Numbered from the stretch's first letter, positions 8,928-18,570 are shown. The stretch is DNA of 64,000 nucleotides from Aldehydirespirator sp965205155 (GCA_965205155.1 OZ242033.1:2914001-2978000); one strand, 5' to 3'. Program-made: numbers and translations. The notes: generated from the sequence alone by a model not told the origin.

Positions 8928-11354
8928 GTGATGCTCGATATCGACCCCCACATACGCCACAGCACCCGCCACATCGGACACTCCGTGCCCCGCCGGGAGG
9001 ATCGCGGGCCCCTCACCGGTCGGGGGCGGTATGTGGCCGACATCGGGCTTGCCGGGATGCTCGAGGTGGTCTTCGTGCGCAGCACCGAGGCTCACGCTCG
9101 GATCGTCTCCATCGACACGTCCGAGGCTCGCGCCCTCGACGGAGTGGTGGCGGTGTTCACCGCGCAGGATCTCCGCGAGGTCAGCAGCTTCCCCGACTAC
9201 ATCCCCTATATCGGCCCGGTCAGGCAGCGCCCGCTGGCCGAGGACCGGGTCCGCTACGTCGGCGCCCCCTACGCCGCGGTGGTCGCCTCGGACCGGTACG
9301 TGGCAGAGGACGCGGCCACCCTGGTCGCGGCCGGAACCACCTACGAGCCGCTTCCGACGGTGGCTGATCTCGACCAGGCTCTGGCTCCCGGCGCGCCGAG
9401 GCTCTTCGACGACTGGGGGAGCAACTGCTCGTTCGATGTGGCTCCCCACAAGCCCGAGGTCGACCGAGCCTTCGAGCAAGCAGACCGCACCTTCACCGAG
9501 ACCTACGTCAGCCAGCGCCAGACCGGGCTGCCCATGGAGACCAGGGGAGTGGTGGCCGACATGGCGGACGGGACGCTCACGGTGTGGTCCTCGACACAGA
9601 GCCCGCATATGGTGCGAACCACCGTCGCGCTGATGCTGGGCATGCCGGAGCCGCAGGTGCGGGTGATCCACCCGACTGTCGGGGGCGGCTTCGGCACCAA
9701 GACCCACACCTATCCCGAGGACATCGTGGTGCCCTGGATCGTCCGCAGACTCGACCGGCCGGCACGCTGGATAGAGGACCGCATGGAGAACCTCGTGACG
9801 TCGGTGCACGCCCGCGAGCAGCGCCACGCCGTCGAAGTGGCCTACGACGACGACGGCACCATAAGGGCGGTGCGCTGCGCATCGATGCTCGACATGGGCT
9901 CGGGCGAGATCTTCATGCCGGGCACGGCGCCGGTCTTCGTCACCAACGCCTGCATCACCGGCGGCTACGACTTCCCGAACATGCAGGCCCGCACCGTCGG
10001 GGTGGTGACCAACAAGACGCCGGCGGGCGCCTACCGGGGATTCGGGATTCCCGAGGGCGCGTTCGTCATGGAACGGATCATCGACCGGGTGGCCCGCCTG
10101 ACGGGAACCGACCGGGTCGAGCTGCGCCGACGGATGCTGCTGCGCCCCGGCCAGACGCCCTACGTGATGCACGGCGGAGGCCGCCTCGACTCCGGTTCCC
10201 ACACCGAGTCCTTCGAACGGGCCTTGGAGATGACGGGACCTGCCCTGGAACGGGCGCGGGCCCGTCATACCGGCGATCCAGATGTGCGGGTTGGTGTGGG
10301 CTACGCCAACTACGTAGAGCCGACGTCGCCCAGCTACCACCTCACGACCGGTCACTGGGGAGGCGGAGACGCAGCCACAGTGCGAGTCGATCCGGACGGC
10401 TCGGTGAGAGTCGCCGCCGGTCTAAGCGCCTTTGGCCAGGGCGCCGAGACCACCGCTGCGCAGCTCGCGGCCGACATGCTGGGGGTGTCCCCCGGGGATG
10501 TCACCGTGGTGCTGGGCGACACCGAGCGGGCGCCCTACGGCCTGGGCTCGTGGGGCAGCAGGGGAGCGATGATGCTCACCGGATCGGTCTTGATGGCCTC
10601 GGAGCGGCTGCTGGCCAAGGCCCGCTCCATCGCGGCCCACATGCTGGAGGCGGCCGAGGCCGATGTAGTGCTGACCGACGGTGCCTTCCATGTGGCCGGC
10701 AGCGACCAGCCCTCGGTGAGCTGGGCCGAGGTCGGCACGGCTGCGTGGGTCCGTCATGTGGACCTGCCCGACGGCATGGAGGCCGGGCTGGAGACATCGG
10801 CGTACTACCACCCCGAGAACCTGCAGCACCAGCTCGACGAGGCCGGAAAGATCAATGCCGCGGCCAGTTGGTCCAACGGCACGCACATCGGGATCGTGAG
10901 CGTGCGGATCAGCACCGGCGAGATGACCATCGAGGACTACATCGTGGTCCATGACTGCGGCACGGTCATCAATCCCGCCCTGGTGGAGGGCCAGGTTCAC
11001 GGAGGAGTCGCCCAAGGCATCGCCGGCGCCATGTACGAGCACCTCCAGTACGACCCCGACACCGCCTACCCGAGGTTTGCCTCGTTCATGGATTACCTGG
11101 TGCCGACGTGCGCGGAGGTGCCCCACATGGAGGTCGACCACTACGAGTCGCCTGCCCCGGAACAGCCCCTGGGAGTCAAGGGCTGCGGCGAGGGAGGCAC
11201 AGTGGGACCACCTGCAGTGGTGACGGGCGCGGTGTCCGACGCCCTGTCGGAATGGGGCGTGGACCTGACCGAGTGCCCGGTCACACCCGTGGCCGTGCGG
11301 GCCGCGATCCGGGCAGCCGAGGCGGCGCGAGCCGGGTCTGAAGGCGCTTCGTGA
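8928..11354 (+). CDS. molybdenum hydroxylase large subunit (xanthine dehydrogenase/CO dehydrogenase family)
   Basis: An 808-residue molybdopterin-binding catalytic subunit. The N-terminal a/b hammerhead domain (RREDRGPLTGRGRYVADI) precedes the Mo-binding domains. Family landmarks include VGGGFGTKTH, the loop AYRGFGIPEGAF, GQGAETTAAQ and the C-terminal GVKGCGEGGTVGPP, whose Glu is the conserved catalytic base. The AYRGFG loop is not the AYxCSFR of true aerobic CO dehydrogenase, so this is a xanthine/aldehyde/N-heterocycle hydroxylase rather than CO oxidation. Start is GTG or the adjacent ATG one codon later. It overlaps the FAD subunit by 4 bp. Substrate unknown. Confidence 0.93.
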   Translation: MMLDIDPHIRHSTRHIGHSVPRREDRGPLTGRGRYVADIGLAGMLEVVFVRSTEAHARIVSIDTSEARALDGVVAVFTAQDLREVSSFPDYIPYIGPVRQRPLAEDRVRYVGAPYAAVVASDRYVAEDAATLVAAGTTYEPLPTVADLDQALAPGAPRLFDDWGSNCSFDVAPHKPEVDRAFEQADRTFTETYVSQRQTGLPMETRGVVADMADGTLTVWSSTQSPHMVRTTVALMLGMPEPQVRVIHPTVGGGFGTKTHTYPEDIVVPWIVRRLDRPARWIEDRMENLVTSVHAREQRHAVEVAYDDDGTIRAVRCASMLDMGSGEIFMPGTAPVFVTNACITGGYDFPNMQARTVGVVTNKTPAGAYRGFGIPEGAFVMERIIDRVARLTGTDRVELRRRMLLRPGQTPYVMHGGGRLDSGSHTESFERALEMTGPALERARARHTGDPDVRVGVGYANYVEPTSPSYHLTTGHWGGGDAATVRVDPDGSVRVAAGLSAFGQGAETTAAQLAADMLGVSPGDVTVVLGDTERAPYGLGSWGSRGAMMLTGSVLMASERLLAKARSIAAHMLEAAEADVVLTDGAFHVAGSDQPSVSWAEVGTAAWVRHVDLPDGMEAGLETSAYYHPENLQHQLDEAGKINAAASWSNGTHIGIVSVRISTGEMTIEDYIVVHDCGTVINPALVEGQVHGGVAQGIAGAMYEHLQYDPDTAYPRFASFMDYLVPTCAEVPHMEVDHYESPAPEQPLGVKGCGEGGTVGPPAVVTGAVSDALSEWGVDLTECPVTPVAVRAAIRAAEAARAGSEGAS

Positions 11355-12217
11355 AGCCGGCCCCCTTCGACTACTGCCGGCCCTCGACGGTGGCCGAGGC
11401 CCTCGAGGCTCTCAACTCCTCGGAGTCGAGCCGCGTGCTCGCGGGGGGCCAGAGTCTGATCCCGGCCATGAACTTCCGCCTCACCGACGTGTCCGTGCTG
11501 GTTGACATCGGCCGTGTCAAGGGTCTCGACGCGGTGACCTGCGACCCGAGCGGGGTGGCGGTGGGGGCGGCCGCCACCCAGACTCGAGTGCTGGACGATG
11601 ACGGCGCGGCGAGCGTCGTCCCCGGGCTGCGTGCGGCTCTGCGCCACGTCGGGCACCTCCAGATCCGCAACCGGGGCACGGTCTGTGGCAGCCTGGCCCA
11701 CGCCGACCCTGCCGCAGAGCTGCCCGCCCTCGCGGTCGCTACCGACGCCGTGATCAGCGTGACCGGGCCGGCCGGTGAACGCCGGATCGGTGCCGGTGAC
11801 TTCTTCGCCGGACCGTTCTGGACGGCTCTCGAGGACGCTGAACTCATCACCGAGGTGCGTTTTCCGGCACCGCCGCCCGGCTCGGTGACCATCGTGGAGG
11901 AGATCTCCCGCCGCGCCGGCGACTTCGCGGTGGCCGGTCTGGTCGCAGTGGTGGAGGCCGATGGCGGCGCCGTGCGCTCGGCCAGCCTCGTCGGCTTCGG
12001 CCTGGGGGGAGTTCCCACCAGGCTGCCCGCCGCAGAGGTCGCCGTCGGGGGCTGGGCCGCCGACCACCCGGCGGACACGCTCGCCGAGGCGGTGATGGCC
12101 GACACTGCCGACGCGTTCGACGACATCCACGCCACGAGTTGGTACCGACGCGAGGCAGTCGCCGCTCTCATGGTCAGGGCCGTCCGGCGGGCCCTGGTCG
12201 CCAAGGAGGCCGCATGA
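11351..12217 (+). CDS. molybdenum hydroxylase FAD-binding (medium) subunit
   Basis: A 288-residue FAD subunit of the xanthine dehydrogenase/CoxM family. The two FAD-binding signatures are visible: AGGQSLIPAMNFR near residue 35 and RGTVCGSLAHADPAAELPA near residue 110. In the second, the usual TIGG is TVCG. Start is GTG overlapping the large-subunit stop; its own stop overlaps the small-subunit ATG. It carries electrons from the 2Fe-2S subunit to the external acceptor. Confidence 0.93.
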   Translation: MKPAPFDYCRPSTVAEALEALNSSESSRVLAGGQSLIPAMNFRLTDVSVLVDIGRVKGLDAVTCDPSGVAVGAAATQTRVLDDDGAASVVPGLRAALRHVGHLQIRNRGTVCGSLAHADPAAELPALAVATDAVISVTGPAGERRIGAGDFFAGPFWTALEDAELITEVRFPAPPPGSVTIVEEISRRAGDFAVAGLVAVVEADGGAVRSASLVGFGLGGVPTRLPAAEVAVGGWAADHPADTLAEAVMADTADAFDDIHATSWYRREAVAALMVRAVRRALVAKEAA

Positions 12218-12729
12218 CCATCAGCGAACCGATCTCCGAGGTGGACGTCGAGGTCACGATCAACGGGCGGGCCCACCGTCACTTGGTGCCGTCCCGGCTG
12301 CTGCTGTCGGACTACATCCGCGACACCATCGGCCTCACCGGCACCCACGTCGGCTGCGAGCACGGGTATTGCGGCGCCTGCACGGTGATCGTCGACAGGG
12401 ACGCGGTGCGGTCCTGCCTGATGCTGGCAGCTCAGGTCGACGGTGCCGAGATCCGCACCGTCGAGGACCTCGCGCCCACTGGCTCGGACTCCCTTTCGCC
12501 CATGCAGCAGGCTTTCCACGACCATCACGCCCTGCAGTGCGGCTTCTGCACCGCGGGCGTCCTGATGACCCTCGAGAGCGTCAATCCCGCCGAGTGGCTG
12601 GAGGCTGAGCGCATGGTCGAGCTGCTGTCGGGAAACCTCTGCCGGTGTACCGGCTACCAGAACATCGTGAGCGCGGTCCGCGACGCCTGGGGCGCGTGCC
12701 ATGACGGTGGAGGAGCCGACGATGGCTGA
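12214..12729 (+). CDS. molybdenum hydroxylase [2Fe-2S] (small) subunit
   Basis: A 171-residue iron-sulfur subunit. The N-terminal plant-type ferredoxin domain has GCEHGYCGACTV and a later SCLM cysteine. The C-terminal helical domain has LQCGFCTAG and NLCRCTGYQNI. All eight cluster cysteines appear present. The ATG overlaps the FAD-subunit stop (ATGA), so the three subunits are made from one message in the order large-medium-small. Confidence 0.95.
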   Translation: MTISEPISEVDVEVTINGRAHRHLVPSRLLLSDYIRDTIGLTGTHVGCEHGYCGACTVIVDRDAVRSCLMLAAQVDGAEIRTVEDLAPTGSDSLSPMQQAFHDHHALQCGFCTAGVLMTLESVNPAEWLEAERMVELLSGNLCRCTGYQNIVSAVRDAWGACHDGGGADDG

Positions 12730-12928
12730 CGCGACCGTCGAGGTGAACCACGACGTGTGCATCGTCTCAGGAATGTGCGCCTCGCTGGCGCCCGAGATCT
12801 TCGACATCGACGACGACGGGCTCAAGCTCGAAGTGCTGACGCCCACGCTGCCGCCCGAACTTGTGGCCAAGGCCCGCAGCGCCGAGGCATGCTGCCCAGT
12901 AGAAGCGATAGAGGTGACGACGCCATGA
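12722..12928 (+). CDS. small 3Fe-4S type ferredoxin
   Basis: A 68-residue ferredoxin. The pattern CIVSGMC near the N-terminus and CCPVEAI near the C-terminus is that of single 3Fe-4S (or 4Fe-4S) actinobacterial ferredoxins that feed oxygenases. I start at the ATG with GGAGGAG seven bases upstream, inside the end of the preceding gene; an ATG seven codons earlier is possible. Its stop overlaps the Rieske oxygenase ATG, so it is the likely electron donor for that enzyme. A matching ferredoxin reductase is not seen nearby. Confidence 0.9.
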   Translation: MADATVEVNHDVCIVSGMCASLAPEIFDIDDDGLKLEVLTPTLPPELVAKARSAEACCPVEAIEVTTP

Positions 12929-14010
12929 CCGTGACCCAAGACCCCGCTGCAGCTGGAGGATCCGAGAAACAGGGGAACACCCAACTCGACATGGCCGGCG
13001 AGGAGCGGCTCTACCAGCAGCTCAAGCGCTTCTGGCAGCCGGTGGCCTTCTCCGAGGACCTCACGGACTCGCCGCATCAGGTCACGTTGTTCGACACCCG
13101 CCTGGCCGTTGCCCGTCTCGACGGCCGGGCCCATGTGTTCAGCGACATCTGCCGGCACCGCGGCTCGGCCCTGTCACTGGGACGCATCGACGGATGCTGG
13201 CTGCGCTGCGCCTATCACGGCTGGGCCTACGACTCCGAAGGTACCGTGGTCGACATACCGGCCCGGCCCGAACTGAACGGCAAGCTGGTAGCCCAGCTGC
13301 CCACCTACCCGACCATCGAGGCCGGCGGCCTGGTGTGGACCTGCCTCTCGGGCGAAACGCCGCTGTTCGGCCCGTCGGAGTGCCCGGAGCTGGACGATCC
13401 CGACTACCGGTTCCTGCGCTTCGATCCGTACGAATGGAACTGCTCTGTGGCCCGGCGACTGGAGAACTACTTCGACTTCTCCCACTTCGCCCATGTTCAC
13501 CACGGGATCCTCGGCGACCGCAACGAGGCGGAGATCGCTGACTACGACGTGAAGCGGCATGGCTCCGAACTCAGGATCACCGCAGGTCCTTTCATCGAGT
13601 ACACCGACAACGTCAAGAACTCGGCGGTGGAGCACGACGGCCTCACCTACGAGGCATGGAAGCGCTACCGGGTGTTCATGCCCAACGCCATGAAGCTCAA
13701 CAGCTCGGCCGGAGAGGTCGAGGACTTCGTGCTGTATGTGGCTGTCGCGCCGGTCAACCGCAGACGGACTCGGTGCTTCACCTACGTCGGCCGGAACTAT
13801 GCCCTCGACCGCGACCAGGAGTTCCACGATATGCAGTACGTGATCCTGGGGCAGGACCGGCCCATCGTCGAGTCGCAGCGGCCCGAGGAGTTGCCGGTCG
13901 ACCTCACCGCTGAGATGCACGTCAAGGGGGCCGACGCCGGCACCGTCGAATACCGGCGCTGGCTGATCAGCATCGCTGACGGAACGATCGAGATGGCATC
14001 GACCGCCTGA
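12925..14010 (+). CDS. Rieske non-heme iron oxygenase, alpha subunit (second)
   Basis: A 361-residue oxygenase. Rieske ligands are C76-x-H78 and C95-x2-H98; the mononuclear-iron site is NYFDFSHFAHVH (D184, H187, H192). The frame is open 56 codons upstream, but the ATG overlapping the ferredoxin stop is the coupled start. It is a paralog of the gene at 1684, sharing spacing and the C-terminal VESQ-PEELP motif. Co-translation with a ferredoxin and co-location with a molybdenum hydroxylase suggest sequential hydroxylation or demethylation of one substrate, which is inference. Confidence 0.93.
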   Translation: MTVTQDPAAAGGSEKQGNTQLDMAGEERLYQQLKRFWQPVAFSEDLTDSPHQVTLFDTRLAVARLDGRAHVFSDICRHRGSALSLGRIDGCWLRCAYHGWAYDSEGTVVDIPARPELNGKLVAQLPTYPTIEAGGLVWTCLSGETPLFGPSECPELDDPDYRFLRFDPYEWNCSVARRLENYFDFSHFAHVHHGILGDRNEAEIADYDVKRHGSELRITAGPFIEYTDNVKNSAVEHDGLTYEAWKRYRVFMPNAMKLNSSAGEVEDFVLYVAVAPVNRRRTRCFTYVGRNYALDRDQEFHDMQYVILGQDRPIVESQRPEELPVDLTAEMHVKGADAGTVEYRRWLISIADGTIEMASTA

Positions 14011-14083
14011 GGCGGTGCGGCGCGGCCGTTTGACAGCCGTGCCGCGGCGCGTCAAGCATTGTCGGATGCCCGGAGGAACCCGA

Positions 14084-15304
14084 GTGAGGTCGCGGCGCGC
14101 CACGCTGGCGCGTTTGGGCGGGATCAGTGTCGGCGGCTCGGCCGTGCTCCTGGCCCTGCTCATCGGGGCGGCCATGATCCTCGGCCTCGGGGCCAACCCG
14201 CTCGAGGGCTACAAGGAACTGCTGGTCGGCGCGTTCGGGGGCACCGAGGAGCTGGCCGAGTCGGCCGCCAAGGCCATGCCCCTGCTATTCGTGGGCACCG
14301 GCATCTGCGTCGCCTTCCGGGCCAAGGTCATCAACATCGGCGGCGAGGGCCAGATCATCGCCGGCGGGCTGCTGTCCACCATCACCGCGCTGGCCGTTCC
14401 CGATCTTCCGGCGATCATCCTGATCCCGCTGGTGCTGTTCATGGGACTGGTTGGCGGAGCGATCTGGGGCGGCATTCCCGGAGCCCTCAAGGCCTACCTG
14501 GGCGTGAACGAGATCCTGTCCACCATCATGCTCAACCTGGTGGCGGTGCAGCTGTTCAACTACCTGCTGCGGGCCCCGCTGATGGATCCCAAGCAGATCG
14601 AGCTCGGCACCAGGATCCCCCAGACCAAGCGCCTGTCGGAGAACGCAGACCTGCCGATTCTGATCGAGGGCACCCGTTTTCACCTGGGAGTGGTCGTGGC
14701 TCTGATCGCGGCGGCCGTCGCCTGGTTCTTCCTGTGGCGCACCACCACCGGCTACCGGGTGCGCGCCGTCGGGGCCAGCGCTCCCGCGGCCCGCTACGCG
14801 GGAATGCCGGTGAAGCGCATGACCATGCTCGCGCTCACCATCAGCGGCGCACTGTGCGGCCTGGCCGGAGCCTGCCTGGTGTTCGGCAGCGAGACCCACC
14901 GCCTCCAGACCGAGGGCTTCGCCACCGGCTTCACCGGCTCGGCCGGCTTCAACGGCATTGTGGCCGCGCTGTTCGGCGGCCTGCACCCGCTGTTCACGAT
15001 CCCGTCGTCGTTCCTGTTCGGCGGCCTGCTGGTCGGGGCCAACGCTATGCAGCGGGCCATCCAGATCCCGGTGGACCTCGTGATCGGGCTCAACGGCCTG
15101 ATCGTGGTGTTCGTGGTGAGCAGCAACACGCTGCGCGAGCGGCTGTCGCGCTACATGTCGATAGCCGGCGAGGCGGCTGAGCACCAGGAGGCGGGCGTGC
15201 ACGGGGCCGAGGCCGCCGGTGAAGCCGCTCCGCCCGAATCGTCGAGCGCGGGCGCGCCGGCGGAGGGGGACGACTCGGGCGGCACTCCGGAGGGCGAACC
15301 GTGA
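14084..15304 (+). CDS. BMP-type importer permease (importer B, first)
   Basis: A 406-residue NupP-like permease with multiple membrane segments. Landmarks are FRAKVINIGGEGQIIAGG, GVNEILSTIMLNLVAVQL and YRVRAVGASAPAARYAGM, matching the same positions of the permease at 6746. I choose the GTG with GGAGG seven bases upstream; an ATG at 14066 is the alternative. The last ~50 residues are a hydrophilic, acidic Gly/Ala/Glu tail absent from importer A. It overlaps the next permease by 4 bp. Confidence 0.91.
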   Translation: MRSRRATLARLGGISVGGSAVLLALLIGAAMILGLGANPLEGYKELLVGAFGGTEELAESAAKAMPLLFVGTGICVAFRAKVINIGGEGQIIAGGLLSTITALAVPDLPAIILIPLVLFMGLVGGAIWGGIPGALKAYLGVNEILSTIMLNLVAVQLFNYLLRAPLMDPKQIELGTRIPQTKRLSENADLPILIEGTRFHLGVVVALIAAAVAWFFLWRTTTGYRVRAVGASAPAARYAGMPVKRMTMLALTISGALCGLAGACLVFGSETHRLQTEGFATGFTGSAGFNGIVAALFGGLHPLFTIPSSFLFGGLLVGANAMQRAIQIPVDLVIGLNGLIVVFVVSSNTLRERLSRYMSIAGEAAEHQEAGVHGAEAAGEAAPPESSSAGAPAEGDDSGGTPEGEP

Positions 15305-16236
15305 CCGACTTCATCACCGTCACGTTCACGGTGGCCACCTTCGCCTCGGGCGTCAGGCTGGCCACCCCCTACCTGCTGGCCGCTCTGGGCGAGACGCTGG
15401 GGCAGCGCAGCGGCGTGCTGAACCTCGGCGTGGACGGCGTGATGCTGCTGGGAGCCTTCTTCTCCTACTGGGCTGTGCTCCAGACCGACAGCATCACGGT
15501 GGGGCTGCTGGTCGGGATCGGAGTGGGCATGGTGCTGGGGGTGGTGTACGCCACCGTCACCGTCGTGTTCCGGGCCGAGCAGGGCATCAGCGGCATCGGC
15601 ATCTTCCTGTTCGGGCTGGGCATGAGCGCGTTGCTGTTCGAGGAGTGGGTGGGCACACCCCGCCCCATCTCGAGCTTCGACAAGCTGGCCATCCCGCTGC
15701 TGTCGGACATCCCGAAGATCGGCGACATGTTCTTCAACCACCACCTGCTGGTCTACGTGTCGATACTGCTGGTGCCGGGGCTGACCCTGCTGGTGAACCG
15801 CACCACCTTCGGCCTGAACGTACGCGCCGTGGGCGAGACACCGGAGGCCGCCGACAGCCTCGGCGTCTCGGTGGCCTGGACCCGGGCCACCTGCATCCTC
15901 ATCGGCAACGGGCTGGCCGGACTGGCCGGGGCCGCGCTGGCCATCGAGATCGGGATCTTCCAGCACAACCTCACCAACCAGATCGGCTTCATCGCCATCG
16001 CCCTGGTGTACTTCGGGGCGTGGCGACCCACCGGCGTAGTGGCCGGCTCGCTCCTGTACGGGTTGGTCACCTCGAGCGTCAACCAGTGGAAGACCGCGGG
16101 CCTGGTGACCGGCGCGGCCTCCAGCTTCACGACCATGGCGCCCGCGTTGCTCACCATCGTCGCGTTGGTGGTGATCGCGCGCCGCACTGCGGCCCAGCCC
16201 GCGGCGCTCACACTGCCGTTCGTGAGGGGCCACTGA
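15301..16236 (+). CDS. BMP-type importer permease (importer B, second)
   Basis: A 311-residue NupQ-like permease, paralogous to the one at 7936. Landmarks are TPYLLAALGETLGQRSGVLNLGVDGVM (read in two parts: TPYLLAALGE and QRSGVLNLGVDG) and VRAVGETPEAADSLGV. The GTG start overlaps the preceding stop. Order in importer B is permease-permease-lipoprotein-ATPase, unlike lipoprotein-ATPase-permease-permease in importer A, so B is not a simple duplication of the A block. Confidence 0.92.
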   Translation: MTDFITVTFTVATFASGVRLATPYLLAALGETLGQRSGVLNLGVDGVMLLGAFFSYWAVLQTDSITVGLLVGIGVGMVLGVVYATVTVVFRAEQGISGIGIFLFGLGMSALLFEEWVGTPRPISSFDKLAIPLLSDIPKIGDMFFNHHLLVYVSILLVPGLTLLVNRTTFGLNVRAVGETPEAADSLGVSVAWTRATCILIGNGLAGLAGAALAIEIGIFQHNLTNQIGFIAIALVYFGAWRPTGVVAGSLLYGLVTSSVNQWKTAGLVTGAASSFTTMAPALLTIVALVVIARRTAAQPAALTLPFVRGH

Positions 16237-16328
16237 TGGCGCTCGGGCACCCGGAGTCGCCAGGCCATAGAGTCACACATGAAAGAAGCCCGATCATTCG
16301 GGACCTTACCCAGGAGGGACAAACAGCA

Positions 16329-18551
16329 ATGACCAACAGATTGCGATGGGTAGTCGTCGTGCTCGCCGTGTTCGGGCTGATCGCAGCCTCATGCGGCGAC
16401 GACGCTGACGACGCTCCGGACGCCGCCGCAGCCGCCGCCCAGGCCGAGGCCGAGGCCGCCGCCGCCCAGGCCCAGGCCGACGCCGCAGCAGCCGAGTCGG
16501 AGGCAGCCGCCGCCCAGGCCGAGGCCGACGCGGCCGCAGCCCGGGCCGAGGAGGCAGCCGCCGCCCAGGCCGAGGCCCAGGCTGCCCTCGACGCGGCCAT
16601 GGAGGCAGCCGAGGGAACGGTGGATCCCGAGGTCGTCGCCGAGCTCGAGGCGGCTCTGGAAGCAGCTGAGATGGAAGCATCTGAGGCCGAGGCCGCCGCA
16701 GAGGCCGCCGCCGCAGAGGCCGCAGCCGCCGAGGCCGCCGCCGCCGAGGCCGCCGCCGCAGCAGCAGCAGCAGCCGAACCCGAGATGGCGGAGGCCGCGC
16801 CGCTGCGGGCCGCGGTGGTGACGCCCAGCGCGGAGAACGACCTGGCCTTCAGCCAGTCCATCGTCGACGCCCTGCACCGCATGGAGGACGCCGGGCTGCT
16901 GAGCGAGGTCGCCATCACGCCGGGCACCTTCATCGTCGAGGACGCCGGCGTGGCGCTGCGCAACTACGCCGAGGAGGGCTACGACCTGGTCATCGCCCAC
17001 GGCTCCCAGTACGGCGGCCTGCTCGAGGAGATCGCCCCCAGCTTCCCCGACACCGCCTTCGCGTGGGGCACCTCGGTGGAGACCTTCGGCCAGCCCAACA
17101 TCTCGGCCTACACCACCCGGTCGGACCAGGGCGGCTACGCCATGGGCGTCATGGCGGCCCGGCTGGCCGGCGATTCCCCGGTGGGGATCGTGGGCCCGAT
17201 CGAGGTCGGTGACGCCAAGCTGTTCGTCGACGGCTTCGCCGCCGGCGTGGAGGCCGGGGGCGGCACCGCCAACTCCGTCTACACCGACTCCTTCGCCGAC
17301 GTGCAGCTGGCCGCGGAGGCCGCCCAGTCGTTCATCGACAACGGCCACGCCGTGCTCACCGGCACCGCCCAGATGACGGTCGGCGCCATCGGCGTCGCCC
17401 GCGAGAACGGCATCCCCTGGTTCGGCACCCAGTCCAACCAGACCAGCGTCGCTCCCGAGATCGTGGTGGCCAACCAGGTCTACAAGTGGGACGTGGTCCT
17501 CGACGACCTGGTGCGCGACATCCAGGGGGGCTCGATGGGCGGAAGCTCGTACATCATCGACTTCGCCAACGGCGGCCTCGTTCTCGAGTACAACGACGCC
17601 TACGACCTGCCCGCCGACGTGCGAGCCGCAGGCGACGCGGCCGTGGCCAGCTTCATGGCTGAGCCGCTGCGGGCCGCAGTGGTGACCCCCAGCGCCGAGA
17701 ACGACCTGGCCTTCAGCCAGTCCATCGTCGACGCCCTGCACCGCATGGAGGACGCCGGGCTGCTGAGCGAGGTCGCCATCACGCCGGGCACCTTCATCGT
17801 CGAGGACGCCGGCGTTGCGCTGCGCAACTACGCCGAGGAGGGCTACGACCTGGTCATCGCCCACGGCTCCCAGTACGGCGGCCTGCTCGAGGAGATCGCG
17901 CCGAACTTCCCCGACACCGCCTTCGCGTGGGGCACCTCGGTGGAGACCTTCGGCCAGCCCAACATCTCGGCCTACACCACCCGGTCGGACCAGGGCGGCT
18001 ACGCCATGGGCCTCGCCGCAGCCGTCATCGCCGGCGGCTCCCCGGTGGGGATCGTGGGCCCGATCGAGGTCGGTGACGCCAAGCTGTTCGTCGACGGCTT
18101 CGCCGCCGGCGTGGGGGCCGGGGGCGGCACCGCCAACTCCGTCTACACCGACTCCTTCGCCGACGTGCAGCTGGCCGCGGAGGCCGCCCAGTCGTTCATC
18201 GACAACGGCCACGCCGTGCTCACCGGCACCGCCCAGATGACGGTCGGCGCCATCGGCGTCGCCCGCGAGAACGGCATCCCCTGGTTCGGCACCCAGTCCA
18301 ACCAGACCTCGGTCGGCCCCGAAGTAGTGGTGGCCAACCAGGTCTACAAGTGGGACGTGGTCCTCGACGACCTGGTGCGCGACATCCAGGGGGGCTCGAT
18401 GGGCGGAAGCTCGTACATCATCGACTTCGCCAACGGCGGGCTCGTGATCGAGTACAACGACGCCTACGACCTGGCCGCGGACGCCAGAGCGGCCATCGAC
18501 GGCGCGGTAGCCGGCTTCATCGACGGCTCGCTGTCCACCGGCGTCGGCTGA
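16329..18551 (+). CDS. BMP-family lipoprotein with stalk and two tandem binding domains
   Basis: A 740-residue lipoprotein. The signal peptide ends in lipobox IAASC (Cys22). Residues ~32-156 are an Ala/Glu/Gln coiled-coil stalk. Residues 158-445 and 446-740 are two nearly identical BMP-like domains, each opening PLRAAVVTPSAENDLAF and containing GPIEVGDAKLFVDGF. A strong AGGAGGG precedes the ATG, and a long upstream extension of the frame is rejected. Usual BMP proteins have one domain. The copies differ mainly at a patch (GVMAARLAGD versus GLAAAVIAGG) and at their C-termini, suggesting a recent in-frame duplication. It serves importer B with the ATPase 19 bp downstream. Confidence 0.93.
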   Translation: MTNRLRWVVVVLAVFGLIAASCGDDADDAPDAAAAAAQAEAEAAAAQAQADAAAAESEAAAAQAEADAAAARAEEAAAAQAEAQAALDAAMEAAEGTVDPEVVAELEAALEAAEMEASEAEAAAEAAAAEAAAAEAAAAEAAAAAAAAAEPEMAEAAPLRAAVVTPSAENDLAFSQSIVDALHRMEDAGLLSEVAITPGTFIVEDAGVALRNYAEEGYDLVIAHGSQYGGLLEEIAPSFPDTAFAWGTSVETFGQPNISAYTTRSDQGGYAMGVMAARLAGDSPVGIVGPIEVGDAKLFVDGFAAGVEAGGGTANSVYTDSFADVQLAAEAAQSFIDNGHAVLTGTAQMTVGAIGVARENGIPWFGTQSNQTSVAPEIVVANQVYKWDVVLDDLVRDIQGGSMGGSSYIIDFANGGLVLEYNDAYDLPADVRAAGDAAVASFMAEPLRAAVVTPSAENDLAFSQSIVDALHRMEDAGLLSEVAITPGTFIVEDAGVALRNYAEEGYDLVIAHGSQYGGLLEEIAPNFPDTAFAWGTSVETFGQPNISAYTTRSDQGGYAMGLAAAVIAGGSPVGIVGPIEVGDAKLFVDGFAAGVGAGGGTANSVYTDSFADVQLAAEAAQSFIDNGHAVLTGTAQMTVGAIGVARENGIPWFGTQSNQTSVGPEVVVANQVYKWDVVLDDLVRDIQGGSMGGSSYIIDFANGGLVIEYNDAYDLAADARAAIDGAVAGFIDGSLSTGVG
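16800..18527 (+). repeat. 864-bp in-frame tandem duplication
   Basis: Copy 1 runs 16800-17663 and copy 2 starts at 17664, an offset of exactly 864 bp (288 codons). The DNA is near-identical over long stretches with clustered differences, for example around 17145-17175 versus 18009-18039. The duplication lies wholly inside the BMP lipoprotein gene. Confidence 0.95.
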
Positions 18552-18570
18552 GCCGCAGCCGGAACATCCA

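Noticed and set aside
8928..12928. aerobic carbon monoxide dehydrogenase
   Set aside because: Subunit set is Cox-like, but the active-site loop reads AYRGFG and not the AYxCSFR of true CO dehydrogenase.
11371..13158. 595-codon antisense frame over the molybdenum hydroxylase genes
   Set aside because: Covers four recognisable sense genes; translation is low-complexity Ala/Ser/Thr without motifs.
16289..16302. hairpin CCCGA-TCAT-TCGGG between permease and BMP lipoprotein as a terminator
   Set aside because: Only a 5-bp stem with no T-run; too weak to call.
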